Source of the DNA: Agelaius tricolor
Lineage: Eukaryota > Chordata > Aves > Passeriformes > Icteridae
DNA length: 64,000 bases
Assembly: GCA_023055355.1 (NCBI GenBank)
Contig: JALJCS010000001.1
Location: forward strand, 68,613,381-68,677,380
Reading direction: 5' to 3'
Shown here: positions 12,251-23,262 of the stretch, piece after piece
Layout of the letters: each line of letters opens with the position of its first letter
Numbering within the stretch: the first letter of the stretch is position 1
The notes under the pieces: model-generated
What the model was told of the DNA's origin: nothing
The model's input: the letters and a program-made list of their open reading frames with translations, nothing else
The model's database searches: none
Program-made: the position numbers and the translations under genes

Positions 12251-12320
12251 GCTTAGATTATAAGCTCGTTGGGATGGGGTATGTTTTTCCTGGTGACGGT
12301 GTAACGCCTAGCAGAAAGAG
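12251..12320 (+). repeat. MIR/L2-type 3' tail, ancient
   Basis: GCTTAGATTATAAGCTCGTTG is followed by GGATGGGGTATG and, about 25 bp on, by GTAACGCCTAGCAGA. This matches the shared 3' end of MIR SINEs and L2 LINEs (TTAGATTGTAAGCTC...GGGCAGGG...GCGCCTAGCAC). These families were active before the amniote radiation, so recognisable copies are scarce in birds. Retention may reflect slow local evolution or constraint. The same bases fall in a 112-codon open frame (12007-12345), which I regard as chance. Confidence 0.65.
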
Positions 12321-13555
12321 TTATCTAGAGGAACATAAAAGTTAATAATAGCTAAAAAAATCAATTTAATGTATAAAACAGAAGTAGACCATTGAGTATT
12401 GCTTGGCTCCTAATTACAAAAAGAAATACCAATGAACATTCTATTAACTGCATGCATCTAGCATGAGAAACAAAAACTAAGTCGTCTTCTAGTTTCCTCT
12501 AGAAGTGGAACTGAAATCACTGACATGGATGTACAGGTGAACATCTGGACATAACATCCACTGCTGTCTTCTTCCTCTACCAAATTATCTCTCTTGCTAG
12601 AAAGGTTTTTTAGTTTTTATTATTGTGGAAATTATCATTCTCACATTGAAAGGAATAAAAGACATCAGGGTTACCTGATTCATAACCTAAGGCAACAAAA
12701 AGGGGTAGTGAAGAGATTTACCACCTGTGTGGCCTCTGAACCACACAATAACAATGGATCCAATAATAAGATTAGAACATGAAAAAACCTTCTATATGAA
12801 GTGGTTCAACTGCTTGGCAGATCAGGACTGTTCTTTAAAGCATATTCACTAATGTCTTGTCCAGATAAGTCTTAAACATCCCTCATAAATGTGTGTAACG
12901 TGCACAAATTTTTCCTGTATTGTAATATTCCTGCTGGGACTGGCCAAAGATCCAAACATCCTGCTTTAGTGTCTGTACCACCTAGGAAGAAATTTATGAA
13001 ATGTTTTGGTCCTGCTGCTTTCCGGTTGTTTGGGCATCAGGGAAATACAAAACTAAGTCAGTTGGATCCTGTAAGTCTACTTTTCCTGTTGACTCTGGCA
13101 CAAAACTACATATTTTGGAGCTGGAAAATTGAGATGTTCTCCCTGCACACCAAAGTGGGGTAAATTTCATAAGAGAGGATCAGCCAATAAGGAAAAAAAA
13201 ATATTCCTGTGCTGAAAATATTGGATAAATTGTACAGTGAGGGGGATGATGTGGAATGGTCTCAGCATCCTGTCGTTCTGTGAATCCACAAAGGAGAATG
13301 TGAGGAAAGCAAGAATAGCCATGTCTACTTGGAGTCTGTGGACAAGTTTATGGACAAGAAATTTTAATTATAACATGATAAAATGAAATATTAGATACAC
13401 TACATAATAGAATAGCATAGTTCTTGATTTGTGGAACACATACTACTCCAAAGCACTAGTCTCCAGCACAGGTTTAGAAGTTTTCATTGGTAACAGTAAT
13501 ATTATTTACTGTTGCCAGTGATGGAAGTACTTAAAAGTTACTATTAGGTACTACA
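12321..13555. other. gene-free sequence
   Basis: No gene, RNA gene or recognised repeat is visible. The short open frames here (62 and 90 codons, plus strand) have no recognisable similarity. Confidence 0.55.
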
Positions 13556-13608
13556 CTATATATATATACATGTGTGTATATATATATATATGTATATGTA
13601 TATGTATA
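13556..13608. repeat. TA/TG microsatellite
   Basis: Alternating purine-pyrimidine tract of TATA, TGTG and TATG units, interrupted. It reads into the end of a 126-codon minus-strand open frame whose last residues are an Ile-Tyr run, showing that the frame is partly repeat-driven. Confidence 0.9.
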
Positions 13609-15004
13609 AAATCAACATTTCATTCTTATAAATTATAATTATTCCAGTGCTTAATAGATGCCATCCAGAAGCTATCAAAACTGGGAAATGTTCAGTTAGA
13701 GGCAGCTCTCTAGCTAGGAAAAAGTCCAGATGGTAGGGGCAATATTTGGCAGAATTGTTTTCCTTGTAAATAAAATGAAAAATTGAGTCATTCCTGACAA
13801 GTGTTTCTTTCCAGAATGAAGATACTGGATGAAAAATTTCATGTTTATATGCCCAAATAACACTGCTCAACCCCCTGTTGGAGCTGCAAGTTGAGTGTAA
13901 CGAAATGACTGCCTCTTCCTGCTCAGCCTCCTCCATGTTTGCAACCCTGGAGCAGTTCTGTGTTGGTCAGCATTGTGTGGTTTATCAGCCTGGAGAAATT
14001 TTTACTCAAGAATTCAATGGAAAAAGCTGGAAAGAGCTGTTCCAACAGGAAAGTTGGCCTTTACTACTTGGGGCTCTGCCAGGGACTTCATAGTTTCACC
14101 AATAACTTCACCACTCATTCATCATTACAATGACATCTGTGCGCAACCACACATGAAGCAATTAGGACACTTAATTTTTTTCATTAAAAAATAAAATTAA
14201 TTGAATTGCCTAGCTCACTATACTAAATCCAACTGGTTTCCACTATTCATATATTTTGCTTTGAAATATAAAGTACAGAGACAAAAATACTGGTGAATTA
14301 ATGAAAATGTATTCAATTGGTTATTGTATGTAAGTTCTGGATTTGGCTCTGGTTGTGTGTTTAAAAATACATCTCCTCAGTGGGTAGGGGACAGAATGCT
14401 TAACTAACAAAGCAAGAAAAACATTTAGACCTCCACACTATTGATAGAGCTGTCAACTATCGTTTGCTGAAGAATATTTCATAATATGAGATGGATCAAT
14501 ATTTAAAGAAACAGTACATGAATTTGGCCACTTTTAGTGGCTTAAATAAATACATTTATTATATTAACATAAGGCTAGTAAGGAATTAAAAACAGGATCA
14601 TTTTTATAGCAAATTTCTGTGAGATTGTGGGTAAAAGAAAGAGAGATACTGTGCTGTCAGGAATCCTCAGCTCAGCTTAGTTCTTCCCTTATGTCACAAC
14701 CAGCTCACTTCAATGACTAACAGGAAAAAGTGAAAAAAAATCCTTTCTCCTCTGGTAAATCTATGCCTGATATTCCCTCACTTTTAGGAGCACTGATATG
14801 CCAGTGAGACATTCACACAAGGTTAGTAGTGGATTCTATGCTTTCAAGTATAATGCTACTACACAATTTATTTTAAAAAAAGCTATGCAAAGTTTGAGCT
14901 AATCTATTTCTGCTTGAGAAGCTACCTTGGGCAAAGCACTAAATGATGGAGCCTTTTTTGTCTAGTGCAATGTACCTATGTTGGGTATCAGTATAAGGGG
15001 AATG
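13609..15004. other. gene-free sequence
   Basis: No gene is supported. Three overlapping plus-strand frames at 13878-14194 start within 100 bases of one another in different frames, which argues against real coding. Nothing else is recognisable. Confidence 0.55.
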
Positions 15005-15280
15005 GTGAAGGGCTTGAGAGGAGCCCTGCTGAGAAGGGCTTGGGGCTGCTGGGGGGTGAGAGGCTGGACATGAGCTGGCAATGTGCACTCACAGCCCAGA
15101 AGGCCAAACATGTCCTGGGCTGCATCCAAAGCAGTGAGGGCAGCAGGGGAGGGAGGGGATTCTGCCCTTCTGCTTTGGTGAGACCCCACCTGCAGGACCT
15201 CATCAGCTCTGGGATCCCAGGACAGGAAGGACATGGACCTGTTGGAGTGAGTCCAAATGAGAGCTATCACAGTGATTAAA
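15005..15280 (+). pseudogene. CR1 ORF2 C-terminal remnant
   Basis: One frame still reads AQKAKHVLGCIQSS (about 15096-15137) and, after a disruption, RPHLQD, matching the conserved A-Q-K-A-N-R-V-L-G-C-I and R-P-H-L-E-Y blocks at the end of the CR1 polyprotein. The frame includes a gap after RPHLQD relative to the usual sequence and ends at about 15280. It cannot encode a working protein. Confidence 0.75.
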
Positions 15281-15494
15281 GGGATGGAGTTCTTCTCCTG
15301 TAAGAAATGGCTGAGAGAATTGGGATTGTTCATGTTGGAAAAGAGAAGGTTTTGAGTGACCTAATTGAAGCCGCCTGGTACCTGAAGGGAGCCTACAAGA
15401 AAGCTGGAGAGAGACTATTTAAAGATAATGTAGTGACAGGACAAAGGGAAATTATTTCAAACTAAAAGAGGGTAAAATTCAGATTAAATGATTG

Positions 15495-15552
15495 GAAGAA
15501 ATTCTTCATTGTGAGTGTGGATGTGTGTGAGTGTGAGAAATTCTTCATTGTG
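15495..15552 (+). repeat. 40-bp tandem duplication inside CR1
   Basis: GAAATTCTTCATTGTG occurs at about 15498-15513 and again at 15537-15552. A TG-rich spacer (AGTGTGGATGTGTGTGAG) separates the copies. The unit is single in other CR1 elements I know, so this is a local duplication, probably by replication slippage. Confidence 0.75.
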
Positions 15553-15770
15553 GTGAGACACTGAAACAGTTTGCCCAAAGAAGATGTGGATGCCCCTCCC
15601 CTGGAAGTACTGAAGGCCAGGTTGGTTGGGGCTGTGAGCAGCCTGGTCTAGTGAAAGGTGTGACTGACCATGACTGGAGGATTGAAACTGGATGACCTTT
15701 AAGGTCCCCTCCAGCCCAAACTATTCTATGATTCTATGATTAAATGTCACTAGACTCTTTAGAACATGAG

Positions 15771-15793
15771 CTAGGGAATTGTAAATTCCCTAG
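15771..15793. repeat. perfect inverted repeat (hairpin)
   Basis: The ten-base arm CTAGGGAATT (15771-15780) is followed by a three-base loop GTA and the exact reverse complement AATTCCCTAG (15784-15793). It lies 30 bp after the CR1 terminus. There is no U-run after it and no reason to call it a terminator. Confidence 0.75.
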
Positions 15794-18700
15794 AGCAAAA
15801 GCATTTCATGTGGATACAGTCTGCACCTAATCAAGTGGGTAAAAATAATTAGCAATATAGTTTATAAGGTAATATAATAATAACAACAGCAACAACTTGC
15901 AGACATGCAGATAGATCTGAAGAGGGCCTACTGTTAATCCCTATTAGAAAGTCTGAAAATCAATGAAAAATTGCTGTATTTATTTAGTTTGGCTCTTAGA
16001 TCTTAAACTGTATCTCAGTTAACATCTCAAAAAAATTGAGATTCCAACAAACAGTTCTTCAATGTAACATAGTAACACATGCATAAATGTACTTTATTGG
16101 TTGTCAACTGTAAAATTTCAAGAGGAAGTGGTGATCCCATTAATGCAAAACTCATATATATTAGTAAAGAAAAGCTCTGAGGAGGTGGTGACCCTCTTCT
16201 CTTTCTTGAAATTATCTTGTAAAGGTATTTTCCCAAAAGGTGAATTTGGGAGACTGCTTTCTTTACTTCTTGAGGGAGACAATAGCAAAACAGTTGGAGA
16301 TTTCCCCAAGCAAACATGAGTCTTCATTCATGGAAATGAATAGGGCAAGTAATTTTGACTGGAACACCTCTCTTGGTTTCTCACTTTCGAATTCAGATGA
16401 AGTAACCACAGTCTTCACCCAGTAAATGCACAAGGCAAGCCATTCTCTGAAAGCAAATCTGCAGTAAATACCCAATAACAAAGAGCAGGGCCACAGGCAG
16501 AACAAACAGGAGGCCCCAGCCATCTGGGCATGCTAATGCTTCAGAAGCTTCCTAATAGGCATGAAGTTATGAGTGCAGCACAGACTGCAGCATGCCAGTA
16601 GTTCTTCTAAGGTCAGCATCCTTATGGAGCAGCACTTACACAGCAACATTTTCAATCACATCAGTATCTGACAAGGATCTTAAATTTTCTCTTAATTGAT
16701 CAGTGCAGGTATAGTTCATTCCATGAATTTGGAAACATCTGTTTTGTGGAGATATTTACCAACATTTTCAGAAAGCTTTGCAAAATAAATCTTTTTGTAT
16801 CACAGAGCTGGTTTTAGATTGTTTGGATATGGAGAGATAGTACCTTCTGCATGCACAGTGGGAAAGGTCCACTTTGGGACCCTAATTTAAAGAGCTAATA
16901 TCAACAGAATAAAGCACACTTGTACTTGCCTTCTTTACTGCTTTTCCTTGGCTATGGTAGCACTGAACGGTCATGCTAGAAACCTTGAAGTTGAAAATTA
17001 GATTATTTTGTCCACATGTTTTTACTGTAGCTTCTATACTGTTCCAAATCAGCCCATACTCAGGAAACTAACAACTTTCAGAGAAAATGGCACTATTCTT
17101 TGCCATTGCAAGGACCTCTCCCTGTTAGCTATAAACTGGACAAACCTTAAATGCTTCCTGGACCTGCTGATAAGCACCCAATACTTCTGAATGGTTTGCA
17201 TTTGCAAAGCTAGGAGGGAAGTCTTGTAAAAAGTCCTTCCTGTAATTCCAGACAATTCCTGTTTAAGGTCAAGCCAGAAATTCTTCACAAATAGTTTCTC
17301 TCGGGGTACAGAGGTATTTCCTTTTCAGGTTCTGGCTAGGACCCAAAGTGCAAAAGAATGAGGAAAAAAACCTAATGATAATCATAACATTAACCAAAAG
17401 CCTCCTATCTCAAAAATGCTCCTACTAATGCTTGCACTACAGTCAAGCAGGCAGACACCCATTAAAAGCTGGTATCAAACTGATCACAACCAAATGTGAT
17501 ATCTTAACATATTCCCCATCTCAACAGCCTTATAGGTAAGGTGCCCTCTGAACTTCATTTCTATCTCTGCTGATAAAGCATTTATTTAAAAATGAAAAAT
17601 ATTTTTTCACTTCAGTCCATATTTGGAAAAGATGTGCAGTTGCAGTTGGTAGAATTTGCTAATTACTCACTAATGTGCTCCGAACACCAACACAAGCATC
17701 AGTAGATAAAAGGGGATACTAAAGATCTGTAGTGAAAGCAGACAAATTTGTTCTCACTTTCTGGATACTTTCATTAGCTTTTTTTATAAACCTCTTGAAT
17801 TATTTTAGCTTTTTCCAACGTGGCAGTTAATGTATGTACCTTCTTCATTTTATTTACCAGAAAACAGTAATCAAAGGCAGATGGACCATCTGGATCAAAT
17901 GTCAAGTTCTTTAACATGTGAGCCCAAGAAATCTGAGATCTGAACTGTACTTGGACTGCAGTTCTGGTTTGGATTTCAGGTAAATAATTTAAAATAGGAA
18001 AACTGTGCCAACATAAATCAATTTCCTGTGTTATTTTTGTGTTTAATATAACAGCAAGTGCCTCATTCCTGAGTGACATGATGAGACCACAACATAGCAA
18101 GGGCAGAAATACCCCCCAATAAGGCTTTGGCCTGGCTTCCTGATTCCTTTCAAAATATACCTTGCCAAAAGGCTCATGTATGGTTAAACCAAAACCCATC
18201 AGAGACCTCATCATGGGTTAAGTATTGTGATTTTCAGGTAATCTGTTTCTAGTTAAAGCAGGAGAGGAATGGAAAGTATGAATTCAAGGTAACAATCCCT
18301 GACTCCACTTTTGTCACCAAAAATTTACTCTTATAGCCCCAAAAGTACATCAATTTAGGTTCAGTATTTTATTTCACTTCATCATATTTTGCTGTTTTGT
18401 ATAGTCACAGGCAGTAAAAATTCTAAAGCAACTTTACCCCATTAGAGGCCGTGGTATTGGGGCCCATTCTCTGGGTTTCATTGTGTGGGGACTGGCCCAC
18501 ATCCATGCTTTTAAAGTCTTCTACCTTCCAAGACAGGCTGGCTGCATCCACATTATTTGTCAGGATTGGTTTATGCTCCCTAGAACATCTCTGGGAGAGC
18601 ACCAGCTGGCTGAGGGCAAAATGGTGCTAGTAACAAGATAGTGTAAAGGCTATGACCTGGCATTTTGAATGTAATGTAGGTGTAGAGTAGAAAGCTTTGC

Positions 18701-19856
18701 ATCCAGCTGGATCTTTTCCTTACTGAGAAGGAGGAAATTTCAAATGTAATGCACTCTGAAGGCACATTTCTTCTATTGGTGCTTGTATCATTATTGCTGA
18801 CATATATGTGATGTTCACTGGAAATGCATTCAGTAAGTAAAACTTTCTTCTGTAAATGGAGTTATTTACCTCAATTAATATAAACTCCCTTCTTGAAAAC
18901 TATGTGACTCTGTTCAGAGTGTGGAAATCCTTAAAACAACCAATTTTCTCACAGTCTTTTTGAGATCTCCTCTCTCAGTAAATACCAAAAAAAAAAGAAA
19001 ACTATTCTGAACTTCCACCTCTGTTCCTGACTGAAGAATGAAAATGCAAAGGAACATATATAAATGAAAATGTTGATTAAAATAAAGAGGATTTAGCTAA
19101 AATCCTAACTTAAATTGAAGCTGATTTTGCATTGCTTTAGATCAGCTCCTATATTATCTGAAAGCTTTCCCAACAGCAGTGTTATCTGGTGAACTACTGA
19201 AGACTGTCATGTCACCCCTATACACTCACAAAATAGAACAGGCTTATGTTCTGGATATTTCTAAATTACAATCCGGGTTGGAAAATGACTCTTAGTTGAT
19301 TATTTTAAAGGCTTCAGGAAAACACCTTTGATATTAGTATTGCATTTAAGAAAAAAAAAAAAATCATTCAGATATTGCAGTCTTCCCATTAGAAAGTTTA
19401 TTTATTTCAATTTTTAGGAAGAGTAAGGGAAGACTTTATACAAAAAGTCTATGCATATTAAAATATATTCCACAAGGTTTAATATGGCTTGGTCCCAGTC
19501 TACATGGTAGAAAGGAGCTGTGCTCTGTCCCTGGGCTATTCCTTTAGCCCTCCATTGGTATGGTACTTCACAGCTCTGGGATTTGTTTTTCCTAAATTAA
19601 TTGGAGATGATGACACTCTAACAAGTTGTAGAAGAGAAAGCCAGAAATTACTGTGTGGCTGAGGGGGAAAAAAGAGGGAGGAGGAATTAGATGGATTGAT
19701 CTTAGACTTCTACTTTAGGATTAATCTACTCATGCTATGGGAGCTCCCCACTTGTCTCTACATATTAATAAGACTGCAGAGCTTTTCAGATGGAGTCTAC
19801 ATTTGTACTGCCCAATGTTAACTAAGATCAATCTCACTTTGCATTAGGAATGAAAA
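15794..19856. other. gene-free sequence
   Basis: No gene is supported. The longest frame, 146 codons on the minus strand (17774-18214), starts MMRSLMGFGLT and has no domain I recognise. The overlapping frames at 16027-16523 lie on both strands and are compositional. Scattered T- and A-rich tracts are present. There are no recognised repeats. Confidence 0.5.
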
Positions 19857-19915
19857 TATACACACACACATGTATGTATTTGTGTGGGTACATGTACACA
19901 TATATTTGCATATGC
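19857..19915. repeat. CA/TG/TA microsatellite, imperfect
   Basis: ATACACACACACATGTATGT is followed by a TGTG, ACATGTACACATATAT mixed tract. It is a dinucleotide repeat with interruptions. The minus-strand frame across it is consequently rich in Cys, Thr and His. Confidence 0.85.
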
Positions 19916-22900
19916 ATCTTTCTTTTCTTCCTTTGGCTCCTTGGGTTTGTTTCTTCTCCTCACAGGTGCCATTTTGCACAGCAACATTATTTTCCCTTCT
20001 TCCATTAGTGAAGAAACTCACGTGTTTGCCTTTAATAGCAATTTACAGAAAGTTATCACCAGCATAAGCGTAGTCTGCATTCCAGCTAGGCTTGGCAAAT
20101 ATGATACATATTTAACCACTTTTGACAATGAGGAAAAAAAAATGCCAGTATTCCAGCCTGTTGTTCTGATATACCTTCTTGTCTGTTAGCCTGTAAATCC
20201 TATTTCCCTAGTGTATGTAAACTGTAGGCTGGTACCTTTCCTGCCACATGCAGAAGTGGAAGTGGACAGGGGATGCCCAGCAGCAATCATACATACCACA
20301 AGTGCTCTCTACTCATTCCATCCTTCCAGGAAGATCACCCAATGTATTCTCACCCCCCATTCTCCTGAAAAACTGCAAAACACTATAATCATAAGGACAA
20401 AAACAGTGTGTCTACTGCTTTCAGCAACCAGATAGTAGAGGGAAATGGAGCAGGAGAGACCATGCTCATGTTTCTGGATTTATTCCATAATTCCAGATTT
20501 AAATTTTATGTTTTCATTAGTTTGGTTTTTTGTTTTATGAAAGGTCAAAATAACTTTGTGGGAAGCAAATACTAATAATAAATAAATATTTATTTGTTGA
20601 AATTAAAATGCATGCCTAATTAAAGATTTTTGTCAGCTCCCAGAAAATGTTAAAGTTTGTAACTGCTGCTCCACCAGTTCCCATCACATGTTAGAGAACT
20701 TAAAAAAGCAACACTCCTACATAAAATTTCACAGTTGAGCAAAACACTGAAGTTTCCTTTAAAAAGCATTTTTCTGCCTTCATGTCTCTGAGACATATTA
20801 CTTGGAACCATTTCTGCACATCCAAAGCTCAGAATACTGCAAAGCCATTAGCAGTAGCTGCAAAGGAATGGCAAAAAAACCACTGAAAATATGCCAATCT
20901 TGTGTGTCAGATTTCAAATTTCTAAACTAATTTCTTTAGCTACTATTGATTTCTTTTCTACTTCAGAAAAATCTTAAAAGTAAACATTGGAGAGATGAAA
21001 TGACTTTTATCTATTCTTAGGATGTTGTGTGACTATTTACTCAAGAAAAATTATCCTCATGGTACATTGTTTTTTACAGTTCTGGAGGAAAAAATATAGA
21101 AGAAATGCAGGCATAACTCAAATTAAAGTACCTCCACTGCAACAGAAAGGAAAGTGGTCATCAGGCAGGGTAAATCCTGGCATTATACTGGCTGGTTTTG
21201 GGTTTGGTCTTCTGCTGACTGTTCCTCACAAACAGACATTAATGTTTATTATAGCAGTCTTCAAAATGGCACACTTCTTTCTGTCTCCCAATCTGTTCAT
21301 CTTGTTGGAAAGGCAGACAGTTAATTGGGCATGCATAGCCAAATATTTCTCACTAGAAAATGCTCTTTGATCAAAGCTCAATCTCTCATACCTTCACAGA
21401 ATTTAGCTCTACAGATTTCAATGTTTTTGTTTTTTAATTGGTAGAAACCTCAGCTTTTCATAACATTTCTGTTCTGAACCTTTTTATTTAGAAACAGAAT
21501 TATATATAAAGTGTAATACAAACTTTTTTGTAAGGGAAATATTTTAATAAATTAAGCATTTTGCAACCAGTGAAATAACCCGATCAGCACTGGTTTACCT
21601 AAGATAGTTGCAATCAAAAATAATTGAAAAAAAAAAGAAACAAATAATGTCAGTAACTATTCATGGTGATTCAGAATGAAAATTTTGAACTCCTGGAAGT
21701 CTACCTCAGACAGGGATGCCTACTTATTCCCAACAGGACTTACAAGTGGCATTCCAGTCAGCCCTTGAGTTACCTGCTGACCGTGTATTTGCTTCCTTGC
21801 ATTCAAGGATGTTTAATACAAAATAGAGAACAAAATTTACACTCCTGCTGCCATGCCTTTGAAGTAATTTATCCCGCAGTTTACAAGCTAAAGCCATTCT
21901 TTACAAAAACTAGTAGGAGGGGAGCCATCTAATGTGTATAGAAATAAGAGGAAAAGGTTCCCTGCGCTGTAGGAAAATAAACATGTATGCATGTTGTTTA
22001 TCTTTCTCTTTGAGAGAATGTAGCTGTAAATGCTTACCCAGAACAAACAATAATTGTGCTTTTGTGTGAGGCATTGCAGCCACCACTTTGCACAAGAATT
22101 AATACAATGTTTATATATGACCAAAGCAACTGAGAGTAGTTTCTGGCCACATGGTAAATACTGATTATTTTTCTAATCTCTTTCTACTTTGTTCTCAATA
22201 TTATTAGGTATGTCAAGAAATGTGCCAAGTGGAGGGGCCAATTTACTCAGTGCATACATTCCTCAGGTCTATGACCAGTTCAGTTTGAATGTGGACATTT
22301 TGAATGCTGCCTTTAGGCCCCTTCCAATTACCAACAGATAAAGTCCTCTTTAATAGAATTATTTAGTGTCACAGTCTGCTCATGACCTGTCCAAGTTAAC
22401 AAGGAGCTGGCCTATGGTAAGGCTTCACATAGATAGTGAAGTTACTCTCAGGGTGCTCCGTGGAAATCTTATGAGATTATGGTGAAAGATGAGGTGGTTT
22501 GTGACCTCTTTTCACAGAGAATAGAGGTAAGAACTTTCCAGATTTAGTAGAGCAGTATGCTAGGGGCATATCTAAAACTTCTGCTTCTTTTCATCCCTTT
22601 GAGTCCTCTCCTATTGGCAAGACAATCTTGTTACAACCAAAAGCCCCTTGATTCAATCTGCAGGCTTCTTGCCTATGTTAATCTTGCAGTGATGTTAAAT
22701 CAAAAGATTCTGGTGATGGTTTTTAAAGAAAAAAAAAAAAAGAAAATTCTGCTTATGTTCATATAGGAAGGATTTACAACTAGGCTTTTTATCAGCAGTT
22801 GAGCAAAGTACTAATATAGAAGTGGTTTCTCAGTTACTTCGGGTTTATGTCAACAAACTGTCCAGCCAGGGAAAATTACTTTGCCAATATGAAAAGCCTG

Positions 22901-23210
22901 TGGTTCTCTGATATAGGTACTGCCTTGCTCTTTCTGCCTCAACAGATTTTGTGGGTTTTTCTGATGGTTTCTGGTAGATGTCTGCTATGTCAGTAACACA
23001 TTTCTCGTTTAAAATTGGTACAGCCATTAAATTATAAGCTCCAGAAGTATCTTAAAGTAGCTTCACCAAGGAGACAGCACAACCATTTCTTTCACAGGTA
23101 AAGATACAGTAGGTTGTTTTCCAGTCACTAAAAGTTTACTCTGTAGTTCCAGTATATGAAGAGATCCAAAAGCAGAGATTTTGTTTTATAAGTGCATTAT
23201 GCTCTTACAA
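19916..23210. other. gene-free AT-rich sequence
   Basis: No gene or recognised transposable element is visible. A 16-bp perfect palindrome AAATAAATATTTATTT lies at 20580-20595. An A-run follows AAAG near 22727-22742. Open frames up to 113 codons (21029-21370, plus) show no recognisable features. Confidence 0.5.
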
Positions 23211-23262
23211 AGTAATAGTAGTAGTAGTACTGATAATAATAATAATAATAAACAATAATAGG
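23211..23262. repeat. AGT/AAT trinucleotide microsatellite
   Basis: A (TAG)n tract passes into (ATA)n, with TAGTAGTAGTACTGATAATA followed by further ATA units. It is a composite trinucleotide repeat. Confidence 0.85.

Larger units (their letters stand above)
15005..15741 (+). mobile_element. CR1 LINE, 3' portion
   Basis: This is the best-preserved CR1 in the window. It covers the C-terminal part of the ORF2 polyprotein and the full 3' untranslated tail. Diagnostic blocks are GACATGAGCTGGCAATGTGC (about 15068), GCCCAGAAGGCCAAACATG, TGAGACCCCACCTGCAGGA (about 15179), GGACATGGACCTGTTGGAG, TGTTGGAAAAGAGAAGG and GGATGACCTTTAAGGTCCC (about 15691). The element ends with two good copies of the octamer, ATTCTATG ATTCTATG, at 15723-15738. 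A 40-bp duplication lies inside it at 15495-15552. The 5' truncation at about 15005 is approximate because similarity fades upstream. Confidence 0.93.

Noticed and set aside
12007..12345. 112-codon plus-strand open frame
   Set aside because: The end overlaps a MIR/L2-type tail, and the start is a low-complexity Phe/Tyr-rich stretch from T-rich DNA.
13556..13936. 126-codon minus-strand open frame
   Set aside because: Its C-terminal end is translated TA/TG microsatellite, and the rest has no recognisable similarity.
14962..15333. 123-codon minus-strand open frame
   Set aside because: It is the antisense of a CR1 polyprotein remnant.
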